Assembly: GCA_963768765.1 (NCBI GenBank)
Contig: CAVYJK010000024.1
Coordinates: forward strand, 62,001-126,000
Source: DASWLF01 sp963768765
Lineage (GTDB): Bacteria; Desulfobacterota; Desulfobaccia; Desulfobaccales; 0-14-0-80-60-11
Direction: 5' to 3'
DNA length: 64,000 bases
The notes beneath the pieces are model-generated. The model searched no databases. It saw nothing but the letters and a program-made list of their open reading frames with translations, and was not told the origin of the DNA. Below, piece after piece: positions 51,625-60,107 of this stretch. Position 1 is the stretch's first letter, and each line of letters starts with the position of its first letter. A program made the translations under genes and the position numbers.

Positions 51625-52106
51625 GTTTGCTTATGACTGCCGTCTTGGGAAATTGCCGACTCTGCCATAGACCTGATGTTGAACTCCAGGAAAGTCATAT
51701 TATTCCGAAATGGGCTTACAAAAGGATGCGGGCAGGAGGTCCCCCCAGTAGCACTAATCCGGTAGTAATTACTGATGGAAAAGCGGTTCAAATATCGAAT
51801 CAAATCACTGAGCACATGCTGTGCGCCAGTTGCGAGCAAATGATTAGCCGCGCGGAGAAATACGTTGCTACATTAGCCTATGGAAATGATGGTGAACCGG
51901 TACCTCTAAATATGTTAGGAATTTCAACAAAAGTTGCCGACAGTGCAGTAGATTCGGAATATGTTTCTATCGCAAGCCTAAATACGAAAATGATCGTATA
52001 TTTTGCAAGCAGTGTTGTGTGGCGAGCGTTTGTTGCCCACCGGCGCGATACCGGCAAGCCGCAGTTGGGTCAACGCTATCAGGAGGAGCTGCTTTACTTG
52101 GAATGA
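51621..52106 (+). CDS. HNH-nuclease-like protein with Cys pairs, probably truncated
   Basis: This 161-residue protein from GTG 51621 (or ATG 51633). NCRLCHRPDVELQESHIIPK carries a Cys pair and a His of an HNH-type zinc site, and EHMLCASCEQMISRAEKYVA a second Cys pair. Related proteins with the SHIIPKW/SHIIPKF motif are usually about 280 residues, so this copy may be cut short near YQEELLYLE. Its GTG overlaps the stop of the aldolase fragment. Function is uncertain: members often lie near mobile or defence DNA. Composition is more AT-rich than the neighbours. Confidence 0.55.
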   Translation: MSLLMTAVLGNCRLCHRPDVELQESHIIPKWAYKRMRAGGPPSSTNPVVITDGKAVQISNQITEHMLCASCEQMISRAEKYVATLAYGNDGEPVPLNMLGISTKVADSAVDSEYVSIASLNTKMIVYFASSVVWRAFVAHRRDTGKPQLGQRYQEELLYLE

Positions 52107-52167
52107 ACAGGATTTTTTCCTCGTTCTCAAGCTCAGCTTGGGACCAGAATAAATCTCGGTCTGCCCG

Positions 52168-52737
52168 TCAACCTTCATCACGGTGGAAGCCAATCCGACG
52201 GCGCTTGGGTGCCGGAGGCGCCATCAGTTGACGGATGGCATCGAAAACCACTTTAAACTGAGCATCGTACTTCTTTTCCAGGGCTTCCAGCTTGCGGGCC
52301 AGGTCTGCATGGGAAGCCAGCATCCGGCGCAAGCGGATAAAGGTCCGCATGATCTCAATGTTCACCGCAATGGCCCTGGGGGAGTGGAGCACGCTGGAGA
52401 GCATGGCCACCCCCTGCTCGGTGAAGGCATACGGAAGGGACCGGCGCCTGCCGCCCCAACTTGAAATCACAATTTGTGATTTCAAGATTCCCGATTCCCC
52501 TTGATTTAAGCGGCTAGCCGATTTTGAGATCACAGATTGTGACCTCAAAAGGTCAACTTCCTCTTTGGTGAGTTGAAACATAAAGTCCGGGGGAAACCGC
52601 TCAGCATTGCGTTTAACGGCCTGGATCAGCACCCTGGTGGCCACGCCATAAAGAGCGGCTAGATCGGCATCCAGCATGACCTTCTCGCCGCGGATCAGCA
52701 GAATGGCCTGTTCTATTCTCTCTTCCTGCACCGGCAT
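52168..52737 (-). CDS. ORF6N domain-containing protein
   Basis: This 189-residue protein has the ORF6N domain (IEQAILLIRGEKVMLDADLA, ALYGVATRVLIQAVKRNAER, FPPDFMFQLTKEE). A second part, PYAFTEQGVAMLSSVLHSPR, is typical of phage antirepressor-like KilA/ORF6N proteins. Between them, LLRSQSVISKSASRLNQGES and GILKSQIVISSWGG are two versions of one motif, an internal duplication. Such proteins occur in phages and in bacterial accessory DNA and probably bind DNA. The gene has the same moderate composition as the rest of the patch. Confidence 0.82.
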   Translation of the reverse strand: MPVQEERIEQAILLIRGEKVMLDADLAALYGVATRVLIQAVKRNAERFPPDFMFQLTKEEVDLLRSQSVISKSASRLNQGESGILKSQIVISSWGGRRRSLPYAFTEQGVAMLSSVLHSPRAIAVNIEIMRTFIRLRRMLASHADLARKLEALEKKYDAQFKVVFDAIRQLMAPPAPKRRRIGFHRDEG

Positions 52738-52739
52738 CG

Positions 52740-52930
52740 GTCTATCTTACCGCATAATCCAGTTTACTAAGCCGCTTAATTCACCAACTTTCTGGAAAAT
52801 GGCTTATCTCATTAATTTACCAATGAGACTGCGATATGTTCAAAATGAAGAATAGCCAATTGCGGGCACGGCACGCCGTGCCCCTACAATTGCTGGCTAT
52901 CTTGCCGTAGGGGCACAGCGTGCTGTGCCC
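52740..52930. repeat. Palindromic GC-rich repeat with accessory spacer
   Basis: GGGCACGGCACGCCGTGCCC at 52864-52883 is a perfect hairpin. GTAGGGGCACAGCGTGCTGTGCCC at 52909-52930 is a second. The rest of the stretch, 52740-52860, is AT-rich and has no gene. Confidence 0.6.
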
Positions 52931-53924
52931 TTATGTATTATTCCAGTTAGGCTCCAACACCACCTTTAAAGATTCCTTGGCCTCAACCACAATTTTAAAG
53001 GCTTCTTGAATATTTCGTAAGGGGAGTTTGTGGGTGATGGTGTCTTGGACATTGATCGTTTTATTGGCAATGAGGTCCAGCGCAGCTTCCAAATCAACCG
53101 GCGCGGCGCCGTAGGACGAGGTCACCGTGAGTTCATTGCGCCAAAAGTCCGGGATGGGAATGGCGATATCCCGGTTGGGGATGGCAAAGAGGAGAATAAT
53201 CCCCTTCTTATCGATACAATGGAACGCTTGCTCCACCGCGGCGTAAGCGCCGGTGCAGATGATGACCCTATCCGCCCTTATATTAAGGTCTTGAGCCGCC
53301 TGCCTCACCTCATCGGCGCCGAACTCTTTCGCTTTCTTTAAGCGATACTCATTAATATCGGTGGCCACCACCCTGGCGCCGGTTAACTTGGCCAACTGAA
53401 TATTCAGGATGCCGGAGACCCCGCAGCCCAGGATCAAAACGGTGTGGTTTGCCCTGATATCAATCAGCCCCAGTCCTCTTACGCCGCACGCCAAGGGCTC
53501 GATCATGGTTCCTTCGGCATAGGAAACCTGATCCGGTAAGACATACACCCCATAATCGACATTAATCTTGGGCACCCGGACAAATTCACTATAGCCGCCG
53601 GGATCATAATTGCCCTTGATGCAAGGTATCGCAGGCCGTATGATTTCCGGCCCGGCAATATTTGCACTGATTACACGGCACGTGATGGCTGACGAAAACT
53701 CTCTGTCCTTTTTGGTATTTGTCCGATTTTGACTCAATGATCTCCCCGGCGATCTCATGGCCCAGAATCCGGGGAGCCTTCTTAATCCGGTACCATTCCA
53801 TCACATCGGTGCCGCAAATGCCGCTGGCCCGGACCCTTACAAGAATCTCCCCCGGCCCGATCTTCGGCGTGGGAAGTTGCTCCAGGCGAATATCGTTATT
53901 GTTGTAGTATTTAGCAACTAGCAT
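52931..53924 (-). CDS. Zinc-type medium-chain dehydrogenase, frame broken
   Basis: One frame (53924 to about 53615) gives the N-terminal half: RLEQLPTPKIGPGEILVRVR, ASGICGTDVMEWYRIKKAPR (catalytic zinc Cys), ILGHEIAGEI, and the structural-zinc CNQCKYCRAGNHTACDT. The next frame continues as NYDPGGYSEFVRVPKINVDY and VLILGCGVSGILNIQLAKLT (Rossmann fold), and ends at 52931. One base near 53614 joins them into a protein of about 330 residues. It resembles sorbitol/threonine-type alcohol dehydrogenases; substrate unknown. It lies 87 nt from an LsrF-like aldolase and may be part of the same pathway. Composition is lower in GC than the core. Confidence 0.8.
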
Positions 53925-53936
53925 AAAGGGAAAAAA

Positions 53937-54011
53937 GGTTCAAAGTTCAAGGTCAAAAGTTCAAGGTTGAAGGCATCTGTCTTATTAACTTTGAACCTTG
54001 AACCTTGAACT
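53937..54011. repeat. GTTCAAGG-type inverted repeat between the dehydrogenase and aldolase genes
   Basis: The left side has several GTTCAAGGT or GTTCAAAG units. The right side is AACTTTGAACCTTGAACCTTGAAC, the complement of those units, so the RNA can form a long imperfect hairpin. It could be a terminator or attenuator between the two genes, although it lacks a T run. Confidence 0.55.
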
Positions 54012-54803
54012 CTATTTATTCTCTTTGGTCTTCTTGAAGATCTCGTGAGCCTGCTTGACGGAAACCTTTTCATGCACAATCGCCCTTAAAGCTTTCGCCA
54101 TAGCCACCGGATGAGCACTCTGCCAGACATTTCTCCCCAGATTGATCCCTACCGCCCCCTTCTGGATACCGTCATGAACAAATTCCAGGACCTCCAGTTC
54201 CGTCTCACACTTAGGCCCCCCGGCCATAATGACCGGCACCGGACAGCCGTTAACCACCTTATCAAAATGTTCCTCGCACCAATAAGTCTTAACCACCCGG
54301 GCGCCCAGTTCCGCGGCGATGCGACAGGCTAACGCCAGATAACGCGCCTCCCGTTTATCCATTTCCCTTCCTACGGCGGTAACCGCCATCACCGGGATGC
54401 CATAGTCCTCGCACGCATTGGCCAGAGTGGCCAGATTCTTTAGCGTCTCCTTTTCATATTCACTGCCGATAAAGACCGAGATCCCCACGGCCGCGGCGTT
54501 CAAACGAATAATTTCTGCAATCGAGGTGGTGAGTTCCTCATTAGCCAAATCCTTGCCCACCATGCTGGTACATCCGGACACCCTCAGCACTATCGGTTTA
54601 CTGCTGATAGGATCTATCGCCGCCCGCAATACCCCTCGGGTGCAAAAGATCGCATCCACATAAGGAAGAAGCGGTTTTATCGTCTCTCCCGGCTTCTCCA
54701 GACCCCTGGTCGGCCCTTGAAAATAACCATGATCAATCGGCATAAAAAAACATTTGCCATTTGGCATAAGTTGGCTTAAGCGATTTTTCATTCCCCATTC
54801 CAT
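54012..54803 (-). CDS. LsrF/DhnA-type class I aldolase family protein
   Basis: This 263-residue TIM-barrel Schiff-base aldolase family protein. MPIDHGYFQGPTRGLE near residue 22 is the family entry motif, and GARVVKTYWCEEHFDKV holds the Schiff-base Lys (about 168). VPVIMAGGPKCETELEVL and GAVGINLGRNVWQSAHP are the phosphate-binding end. Relatives include the 3-hydroxy-5-phosphonooxypentane-2,4-dione thiolase LsrF and the ADH synthase of archaeal aromatic biosynthesis; the sequence does not choose. With the dehydrogenase next to it, it may act on a sugar phosphate. Confidence 0.83.
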   Translation of the reverse strand: MEWGMKNRLSQLMPNGKCFFMPIDHGYFQGPTRGLEKPGETIKPLLPYVDAIFCTRGVLRAAIDPISSKPIVLRVSGCTSMVGKDLANEELTTSIAEIIRLNAAAVGISVFIGSEYEKETLKNLATLANACEDYGIPVMAVTAVGREMDKREARYLALACRIAAELGARVVKTYWCEEHFDKVVNGCPVPVIMAGGPKCETELEVLEFVHDGIQKGAVGINLGRNVWQSAHPVAMAKALRAIVHEKVSVKQAHEIFKKTKENK

Positions 54804-55197
54804 TGGTATATCTCCTATCCCTTGAGTATCATTAATATCATTCCAAAAACTATTTATCCCGGTCGGACCACCAAATAACCTTTATTGATCAACCAATGTT
54901 GAAATTGATAAGTTGTATATCTACAATTTGTCTTACAAGCCTTCTTATCTTTTCATAACCACCCGAGCCCTGTTGTTGACCATCAAAATCCATCTGTAGC
55001 GGACATCGCACCTTTTTACAAAATTCCCGGCGTTGATAATCAATCAATATAACCATCAATAGACATCTACTGCCTCTCCTGCCTCCATCTTAATCTTAAA
55101 GTTTGTCTAGCCCGAAGATTTATTAAACATTCTTGGGTCTTCCCTCAAAATTGTCAAGTCAATTTTCCCGGGGCTTGATCACGCTGCGCCCCAGAGG
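54804..55197. other. AT-rich intergenic region
   Basis: Nothing recognisable is coded between the aldolase start and the CoA-transferase fragment. The stretch 54840-55150 is AT-rich and unlike the core; it may be the promoter region of the minus-strand aldolase, but no clear pair of hexamers was found. Confidence 0.4.
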
Positions 55198-55382
55198 TTA
55201 AATGCCCTTACCCTCTATTAACATCCAAGAAACCATTGGCGAGCAGTGGCGCACGGGCTCGCCCTGACGGGGAACCTCGATCTTGATGACTTCGGCCCCC
55301 AGCTCGCCCAGGTAACCGGCGGCGCAGGGCCCCAGGATGTACCGGGTGCAGGAGAGAGCCAGGGAAGAGAAAATCCGGTGCG
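55198..55382 (-). pseudogene. Fragment of a CaiB/BaiF family CoA-transferase
   Basis: The minus strand reads SCTRYILGPCAAGYLGELGA then EVIKIEVPRQGEPVRHCSPM, which is the N-terminal signature of class III CoA-transferases (compare GAEVIKVE). The frame is open from about 55382 to TAA at 55198. It is preceded by no start codon and stops after 60 residues; the remaining 340 residues are missing. It is a deletion remnant. Confidence 0.72.
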
Positions 55383-55444
55383 GAGGCAGCTTAATTTTGT
55401 ATAATTGTGAAACTGCTTGAAATCCCTATCCGACTCAGGAGTGG

Positions 55445-56629
55445 ATGCGGGAAATGACGGAGAACCAGAAAAGCCGACAAGAGAATTGGTTTGAGAGAAA
55501 CCCTAAAAAAACCTTAGTGGTGGTTTTGTTGGGCCTGCTGTTGGCCGCTACTTACGGCGCGGAAAAGATGCTGGGCCACCTCAATCACAGCCGCAACCTG
55601 TTGCTGTACAGCGAGAAAAGATATATCAACCTGCGGGAGTTTCCGCCCAACATCGACGTGACGGAGGTGCCGCAGGAAAAAACCGTGCAGGGGTCCGACG
55701 GCCTGGTGCGCCAAGCTTACCGGGTCAGGACCGACGACCAAGGCTTTCTCCTTCCCTACCATCGCTATGACCACCCCGACGCCACCCTGGTCTTTTTGGG
55801 GGGCTCCACCACGGCCTGCATTTACATGGAGGAGGACAACCGCTTCCCCTACCTGGTGGGCAATCTCCTGGAGCAAATGACCGGGAAAAAGATCACCTCC
55901 ATCAACAGCGGAGTCAGCGGCAACAATACCCTTCATTCCATCGATATCTTGTTGAATAAAGTTATCCCCCTTAAACCAGACATCGTGGTCCTGATGGAAA
56001 ACATCAACGACCTGATCTGCCTGACATACAATAAAACCTATTGGAGCAAGAACCCCAGCCGAGGCGTCGTAGTTGAATTTACCTTTTACAAGAACTTGCG
56101 AGGGCTGCGGGCCCTTTCCACTCTGGCCCGGGACATCTATATTCCCAACTTGCACGCGGCCACCCGGATTCTGAGCCGGGAGCTCTTCGGGAAAAGCAAG
56201 GACCCGGACGACGAGTTCGCCCAGGTCCGGGGCAAAAAGGTGGAACTGCATAAGGCCGAGTTAATCGACGAATTTACCATGAACCTGCAGACCTTTATCA
56301 ATATCTGCCGGGCCCGCAAGATCACCCCGGTGTTGATGACCCAGTTCAATCGCTACAAAGCCCATCCGGATGAAAAAGTGAGATTCGCCCTGCAAAAGTT
56401 TGCCGCCGACACCAAAATCCCGGTGGAGGAGGTCCTGGACCTCTACGGCAGATTCAACGACGCCATCGTGGCAGTGGGTCAGGCCAACCACGTCCTGGTC
56501 ATCGACCTGGCCCGGGCGATCCCCCAGGACAAGCAGTACATGTACGACGTGGTGCACCTGAACCCGGAAGGCTCCCGGCTGGCCGCCCGGGTCATCAGCG
56601 ACAAGTTGAAGCCGGTGGTGGCGCCATGA
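55445..56629 (+). CDS. Membrane-anchored SGNH/GDSL hydrolase family protein, paralogue 2
   Basis: This 394-residue homologue of the protein at 12234-13418, with the same head (ENWFERNPKKT), a membrane segment (about 25-42), YDHPDATLVFLGGSTTACIY (block I with the catalytic Ser), NSGVSGNNTLHSIDILLNKV (oxyanion Asn) and YDVVHLNPEGSRLAARVISD (catalytic Asp/His). GC content is like the core, unlike paralogue 1, so the two genes have different histories. ATG 55445 is followed by a second in-frame ATG at 55454. Two glycosyltransferases follow on the other strand, so it could work on surface glycan. Substrate is unknown. Confidence 0.85.
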   Translation: MREMTENQKSRQENWFERNPKKTLVVVLLGLLLAATYGAEKMLGHLNHSRNLLLYSEKRYINLREFPPNIDVTEVPQEKTVQGSDGLVRQAYRVRTDDQGFLLPYHRYDHPDATLVFLGGSTTACIYMEEDNRFPYLVGNLLEQMTGKKITSINSGVSGNNTLHSIDILLNKVIPLKPDIVVLMENINDLICLTYNKTYWSKNPSRGVVVEFTFYKNLRGLRALSTLARDIYIPNLHAATRILSRELFGKSKDPDDEFAQVRGKKVELHKAELIDEFTMNLQTFINICRARKITPVLMTQFNRYKAHPDEKVRFALQKFAADTKIPVEEVLDLYGRFNDAIVAVGQANHVLVIDLARAIPQDKQYMYDVVHLNPEGSRLAARVISDKLKPVVAP

Positions 56630-56907
<278 letters not shown>

Positions 56908-58023
56908 TCACAAATACCGCGGCTCCCACCACGTCTTAATGAGGTCCACCACCTCCGGCACGCTGATGGCCTGCAGGCACCGGTTGCTGGGGCATTTTTT
57001 GGTCAGGCAGCGGTCCAGCTCGCATACCTCTTCTTTCTTATATAAAAATGCGCCCCAGTCCACCTGGTAGGGACCGATGCGGGCCGGATGGTCCGCGCCC
57101 AGGAGGGCGATGGTGGGGACACCCAGGGCCAGGCCCAGGTGCAGGGGGCCGCTGTCGTTGGCCACCAGGAGGCGGCAGCGGCTCAGCAGGGCGGCCACCG
57201 TCAGCAGGGGGAAGCGCCCGCCGGTGACCAGGACGGGGCCGGTCAACCTGGCCGCCAGGGTCTCGGCCCTCTCCCGGTCTTGGCTGCCGCTGATAATGAT
57301 CAGGGGCGCCTGGTAGGTCTGAAAGAGATAATTCCCCAACTCTACAAAGTTTTCTCCGGGCCACCACTTGTAAGGGTCGGAGCCGGTGGGGTGCAGGGCC
57401 AGGAGCAGGGACGGGGCCTGGCCGAAATGCCGGGCCAGGATGGCATCGGCTGCGTGCCGGGCTTCCGGAGGCAGGAAGAGGTCCATGGTTTTGTCTCCGG
57501 TGTCCGCACCCAGGAGCCGCACGTAATCCAGGCGTCGTTCTATGGCGTGTTCATACGGGTCGGAAGGTGCGGCCGTGGCGCTATAGGCCAAGGCCAGGGG
57601 GCTTTGGGCCGAACCGATGATGTAAGGGCTGCCCGTGAGAACGGCCAGCATGGTGGCCTCGGGGTCATTGCCGTGCAGGATGACGACCAAATCGTAATGT
57701 CGGCGGCGCAAATCCCGGGCCAGGGCAAGGAGCCGCCGGTTCCGGCCGGGATATACCCAGAGACGGTCCACGTGTGGGTTATGGGCCAGCAGGGACCCGA
57801 AGACCCGATGGCCCAGGACCTCCAAACTCCAGTCCGGAAACTTCTGCTTCAAGGCCCGGATGGCCGGGGTGGAAAACAGGGTGTCCCCCAAGGCGGTGGC
57901 GCTGATGAGCAGCACCCGGCGGACCCGGGTCGGATCCAGACCGGCCAAAGGCAGGGGAGGGCGCCGGCGCGCCCGGCGCGCCAGATAGCGGCGAGAGATG
58001 GACATCAAGAGTTTGTGCCACAT
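56908..58023 (-). CDS. Glycosyltransferase family 9 (ADP-heptose:LPS heptosyltransferase-like)
   Basis: This 371-residue GT-B fold enzyme has RRVLLISATALGDTLFSTPA (about 35-54, the N-terminal acceptor side) and ANDSGPLHLGLALGVPTIAL (about 292-311), the donor-binding motif of GT9. LLALHPTGSDPYKWWPGENF supplies the second conserved block. Such enzymes add heptose to LPS core oligosaccharide in the cytoplasm. A C-terminal Cys-rich piece ELDRCLTKKCPSNRCLQAIS is unusual. A G/C-tract repeat follows it, and another glycosyltransferase lies further on, same strand. Confidence 0.87.
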   Translation of the reverse strand: MWHKLLMSISRRYLARRARRRPPLPLAGLDPTRVRRVLLISATALGDTLFSTPAIRALKQKFPDWSLEVLGHRVFGSLLAHNPHVDRLWVYPGRNRRLLALARDLRRRHYDLVVILHGNDPEATMLAVLTGSPYIIGSAQSPLALAYSATAAPSDPYEHAIERRLDYVRLLGADTGDKTMDLFLPPEARHAADAILARHFGQAPSLLLALHPTGSDPYKWWPGENFVELGNYLFQTYQAPLIIISGSQDRERAETLAARLTGPVLVTGGRFPLLTVAALLSRCRLLVANDSGPLHLGLALGVPTIALLGADHPARIGPYQVDWGAFLYKKEEVCELDRCLTKKCPSNRCLQAISVPEVVDLIKTWWEPRYL

Positions 58024-58031
58024 AATTTGCC

Positions 58032-58210
58032 TGTGGTTTTGGGGAGGGGGCCAGGGTCAGACGGCCCCTCCCCCAACCCCTTAAGGGAATTCATTCAGCC
58101 GGGGAAGTCGGGGCTCAAAGCCCCGCCTTCCCCGGCTCACTTACAGGGGCTTGGGAAGGGAGTTTGAGGGGAGGGCGGGGGAATTGACTTCCCCAGACCC
58201 TCCCCTCAGA
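58032..58210. repeat. G/C-tract dispersed repeat between two glycosyltransferase genes
   Basis: GGGGAGGGGGCCAGGGTCAG and CGGCCCCTCCCCCAACCCC form a hairpin. CCGGGGAAGTCGGGGCTCAA pairs with GCCCCGCCTTCCCCGG. GGGAATTGACTTCCCC ends the block. It overlaps the 3' end of the next gene by about 70 nt. Confidence 0.6.
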
Positions 58211-59385
58211 ATCTCTTCATAAACCTCTTCCAGCCGGCGGGCGATTTTTTCCCAGGTGAAGTGGGCGGCCACCCATTGTCGCCCCTGGCGGCCCAGTCGG
58301 TTCCTCAGGTCCGGGTCGTCGAGCAGGGCCGCAATTCTGTCCGCCAGTTCCCGGGAGTCGTCTTTTTTCTGGAGCAACAGGCCGGTGTCGCCGTCCCGCA
58401 CCACTTCGGGGATGCCGCCCATGCGGCTGGCGATAATGGGGAGACCGGCGGCCGCGGCCTCCAGAAACACCAGGCCCAGGCCCTCCTCGATCTGGGAGGG
58501 GCCCACGAAGACGTCTCCCAGCAGGTAGTTCCGGGGCATCTGTTCCGGGGGAATGAACCCGGTTAACACTACCCTGCCGCGAGCGGCGGCCATTTGCCGG
58601 CGCAGTTGCCGCAGGAACGGCGTCTCCCGCATGGTGCGGCCCCGGCCGTATTCCGTTCCCCCCACCAAAACCAACACCGCCCGGGGAATCGCCTGCCAGA
58701 CGCGGTCCATGGCGGCCAGCAGGAGATGCACCCCCTTGCTTTCCCGGAGTTTCCCCGCAAAGAGGACGGTGGTCTCCTCACCGATGCCGTACTGCCGGCG
58801 TAGCCGGGCCGCGTCGGCCTCATGGTCATAGCGGGGTGAGAAGGACTCCACCTCCACCCCGTTATAAACCACTCGGTGGAGGGCGGCCCCCCGGCCCAAA
58901 CGGGTCCTTTCCCGCTCCAAGACGAACCGGCTGCAGGCCAGAAAAGCCGCCACCGGGATGGAGGCGCCGGGTTCAGGCCTTTCGCGCTTGCCCAGAGATT
59001 CATAAAGGTTATGCAAGTGCAGGATGACGGGAACTTGATCCCCCAGGCGGCGGTGCAGGAAAAGGGCCAGCAAAGGCCGGTTGTGGACGTGGACCAGGTC
59101 CGGCCGGATTTCGGCGATGATCTTGGCCACCTCCCGGTCATAGAAAGGGAAGATCTGGCGGTAGCGACCATAGAGCCGCTTGCGCCAGCCGGAAAGGGGG
59201 ACCCGGTGGTACTCCACCGGGCCCCGGACTTCCCGCTCCGGAAGTTGGGGGTCGCTCACCCCGATAACCACCGGGCGCCAGCTTCTCAGGCGGGAGGCCG
59301 CTTTTTCGATGAACAATTCCGCGGCGCCGCCCCGGATGGGAGGAATGGGATAGAGTTCAGGGCCCACGAAAGCTACGGTCGGCAT
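58141..59385 (-). CDS. Glycosyltransferase family 4 protein
   Basis: This 414-residue GT-B fold protein starts TVAFVGPELYPIPPIRGGAA (N-terminal acceptor domain), then LVHVHNRPLLALFLHR. The donor part has TTVLFAGKLRESKGVHLLLA and the EX7E motif in GLGLVFLEAAAAGLPIIASR (about residue 305) followed by GGIPEVVRDGDTGLLLQKKD. Family 4 members build LPS core, O-antigen or exopolysaccharide. It is on the same strand as the GT9 gene, 118 nt upstream of it. The C-terminus overlaps the repeat at 58141-58210. Confidence 0.9.
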   Translation of the reverse strand: MPTVAFVGPELYPIPPIRGGAAELFIEKAASRLRSWRPVVIGVSDPQLPEREVRGPVEYHRVPLSGWRKRLYGRYRQIFPFYDREVAKIIAEIRPDLVHVHNRPLLALFLHRRLGDQVPVILHLHNLYESLGKRERPEPGASIPVAAFLACSRFVLERERTRLGRGAALHRVVYNGVEVESFSPRYDHEADAARLRRQYGIGEETTVLFAGKLRESKGVHLLLAAMDRVWQAIPRAVLVLVGGTEYGRGRTMRETPFLRQLRRQMAAARGRVVLTGFIPPEQMPRNYLLGDVFVGPSQIEEGLGLVFLEAAAAGLPIIASRMGGIPEVVRDGDTGLLLQKKDDSRELADRIAALLDDPDLRNRLGRQGRQWVAAHFTWEKIARRLEEVYEEILRGGSGEVNSPALPSNSLPKPL

Positions 59386-59464
59386 TGGGAGTTGCGAGTT
59401 GCGAGTTTTGAGTTTCGGGTATGGGGGTTCAATACGCCTGTTACCTCACGGGTCTTATTGGCAA
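59386..59464. other. Repeat-rich end of the GT4 leader
   Basis: GTTGCGAGTTGCGAGTTTTGAG at 59392-59413 is a short tandem GAGTTGC/GAGTTTT repeat. No gene. Confidence 0.4.
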
Positions 59465-59652
59465 CTAGTGGTTGTTTCAAATTTAGGTTCTATTAGCATT
59501 ATTCAAATCACCTTGAACTTGGCAAGGGGGCGAAGGCGAAGGAATCTCGTCCCTACAACACGACAGGGTTTATCGTAGGGGCGAGGTCTCCTCGCCCCAT
59601 TATCCGATTTGCTTGAAATTAATGCCAGTTAACTACGAAACACCCCACCAAG
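59465..59652. mobile_element. 188-bp MITE-like element, copy 4 (diverged)
   Basis: Left end CTAGTGGTTGTTTCAAATTT and right end ACGAAACACCCCACCAAG are degraded versions of the terminal inverted repeats. The interior parallels copies 1 and 3 base by base in most places (AGGTTC..ATTAGCATT, CAAGGGGGC, CAGGGTTTAT, CTCGCCCC). It keeps the 188-bp length, so it is an older insertion in the same orientation as copy 1. Confidence 0.75.
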
Positions 59653-60107
59653 TATAGGAGGAAATCTATCAAGCTGTTCGATAAATCTCCAATCAGGGCG
59701 AATTTGTCATTCTGAGGTGACTCCAAACCCGTTTTTCAACAGCCTGCCGGAGACCTGCCGGAGTATTCAAAGGCGGCCAGGAGCTCAAAAAAATGATTAT
59801 TGCTGGGACCGGCGGCGATAGCCGCGACCTTTAAGTGAATTTTTTCTCTTCAGCAAAAACCCAAAACTGCCAATCCGAGACTCAAAACCCGAGACTCGAA
59901 TATTTACAATGCCAAAGAGCCATTAGCCCCTGGGCCCTCGGAGCCTGAGACCGGCCAAAACCATGGGGGAAGGTACTTAATTTCATAAATTTCTTGACAC
60001 TAGCCCCAGACTTTGTAATATGCTTCACATGGTTTTGCTCCCTGGGAAGGACAAAAACGCCAAAAACCAAGAATTAGTACCAAATTTCCTTAAGGAGGTA
60101 GCAGTAC
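59653..60107. other. Leader region of the acyl-CoA ligase gene
   Basis: No gene is seen. A GTCATTCTGAGGTGACTC stretch at 59707 resembles half of the GTCATCCTGAGC repeat. The promoter is at 59994-60021 and a ribosome-binding site AAGGAGGT at 60090-60097 lies 10 nt before the ATG. Confidence 0.5.
59994..60021 (+). promoter_or_regulatory. Sigma-70 type promoter of the acyl-CoA ligase gene
   Basis: TTGACA at 59994-59999 and TAATAT at 60016-60021, 16 nt apart, sit 86 nt before the ATG at 60108. This is the cleanest promoter match in the window. Confidence 0.7.

Noticed and set aside
51621..52106. Complete HNH homing endonuclease
   Set aside because: Cys pairs and SHIIPK motif are present but the chain is shorter than relatives, so only an HNH-like, probably truncated call is made.
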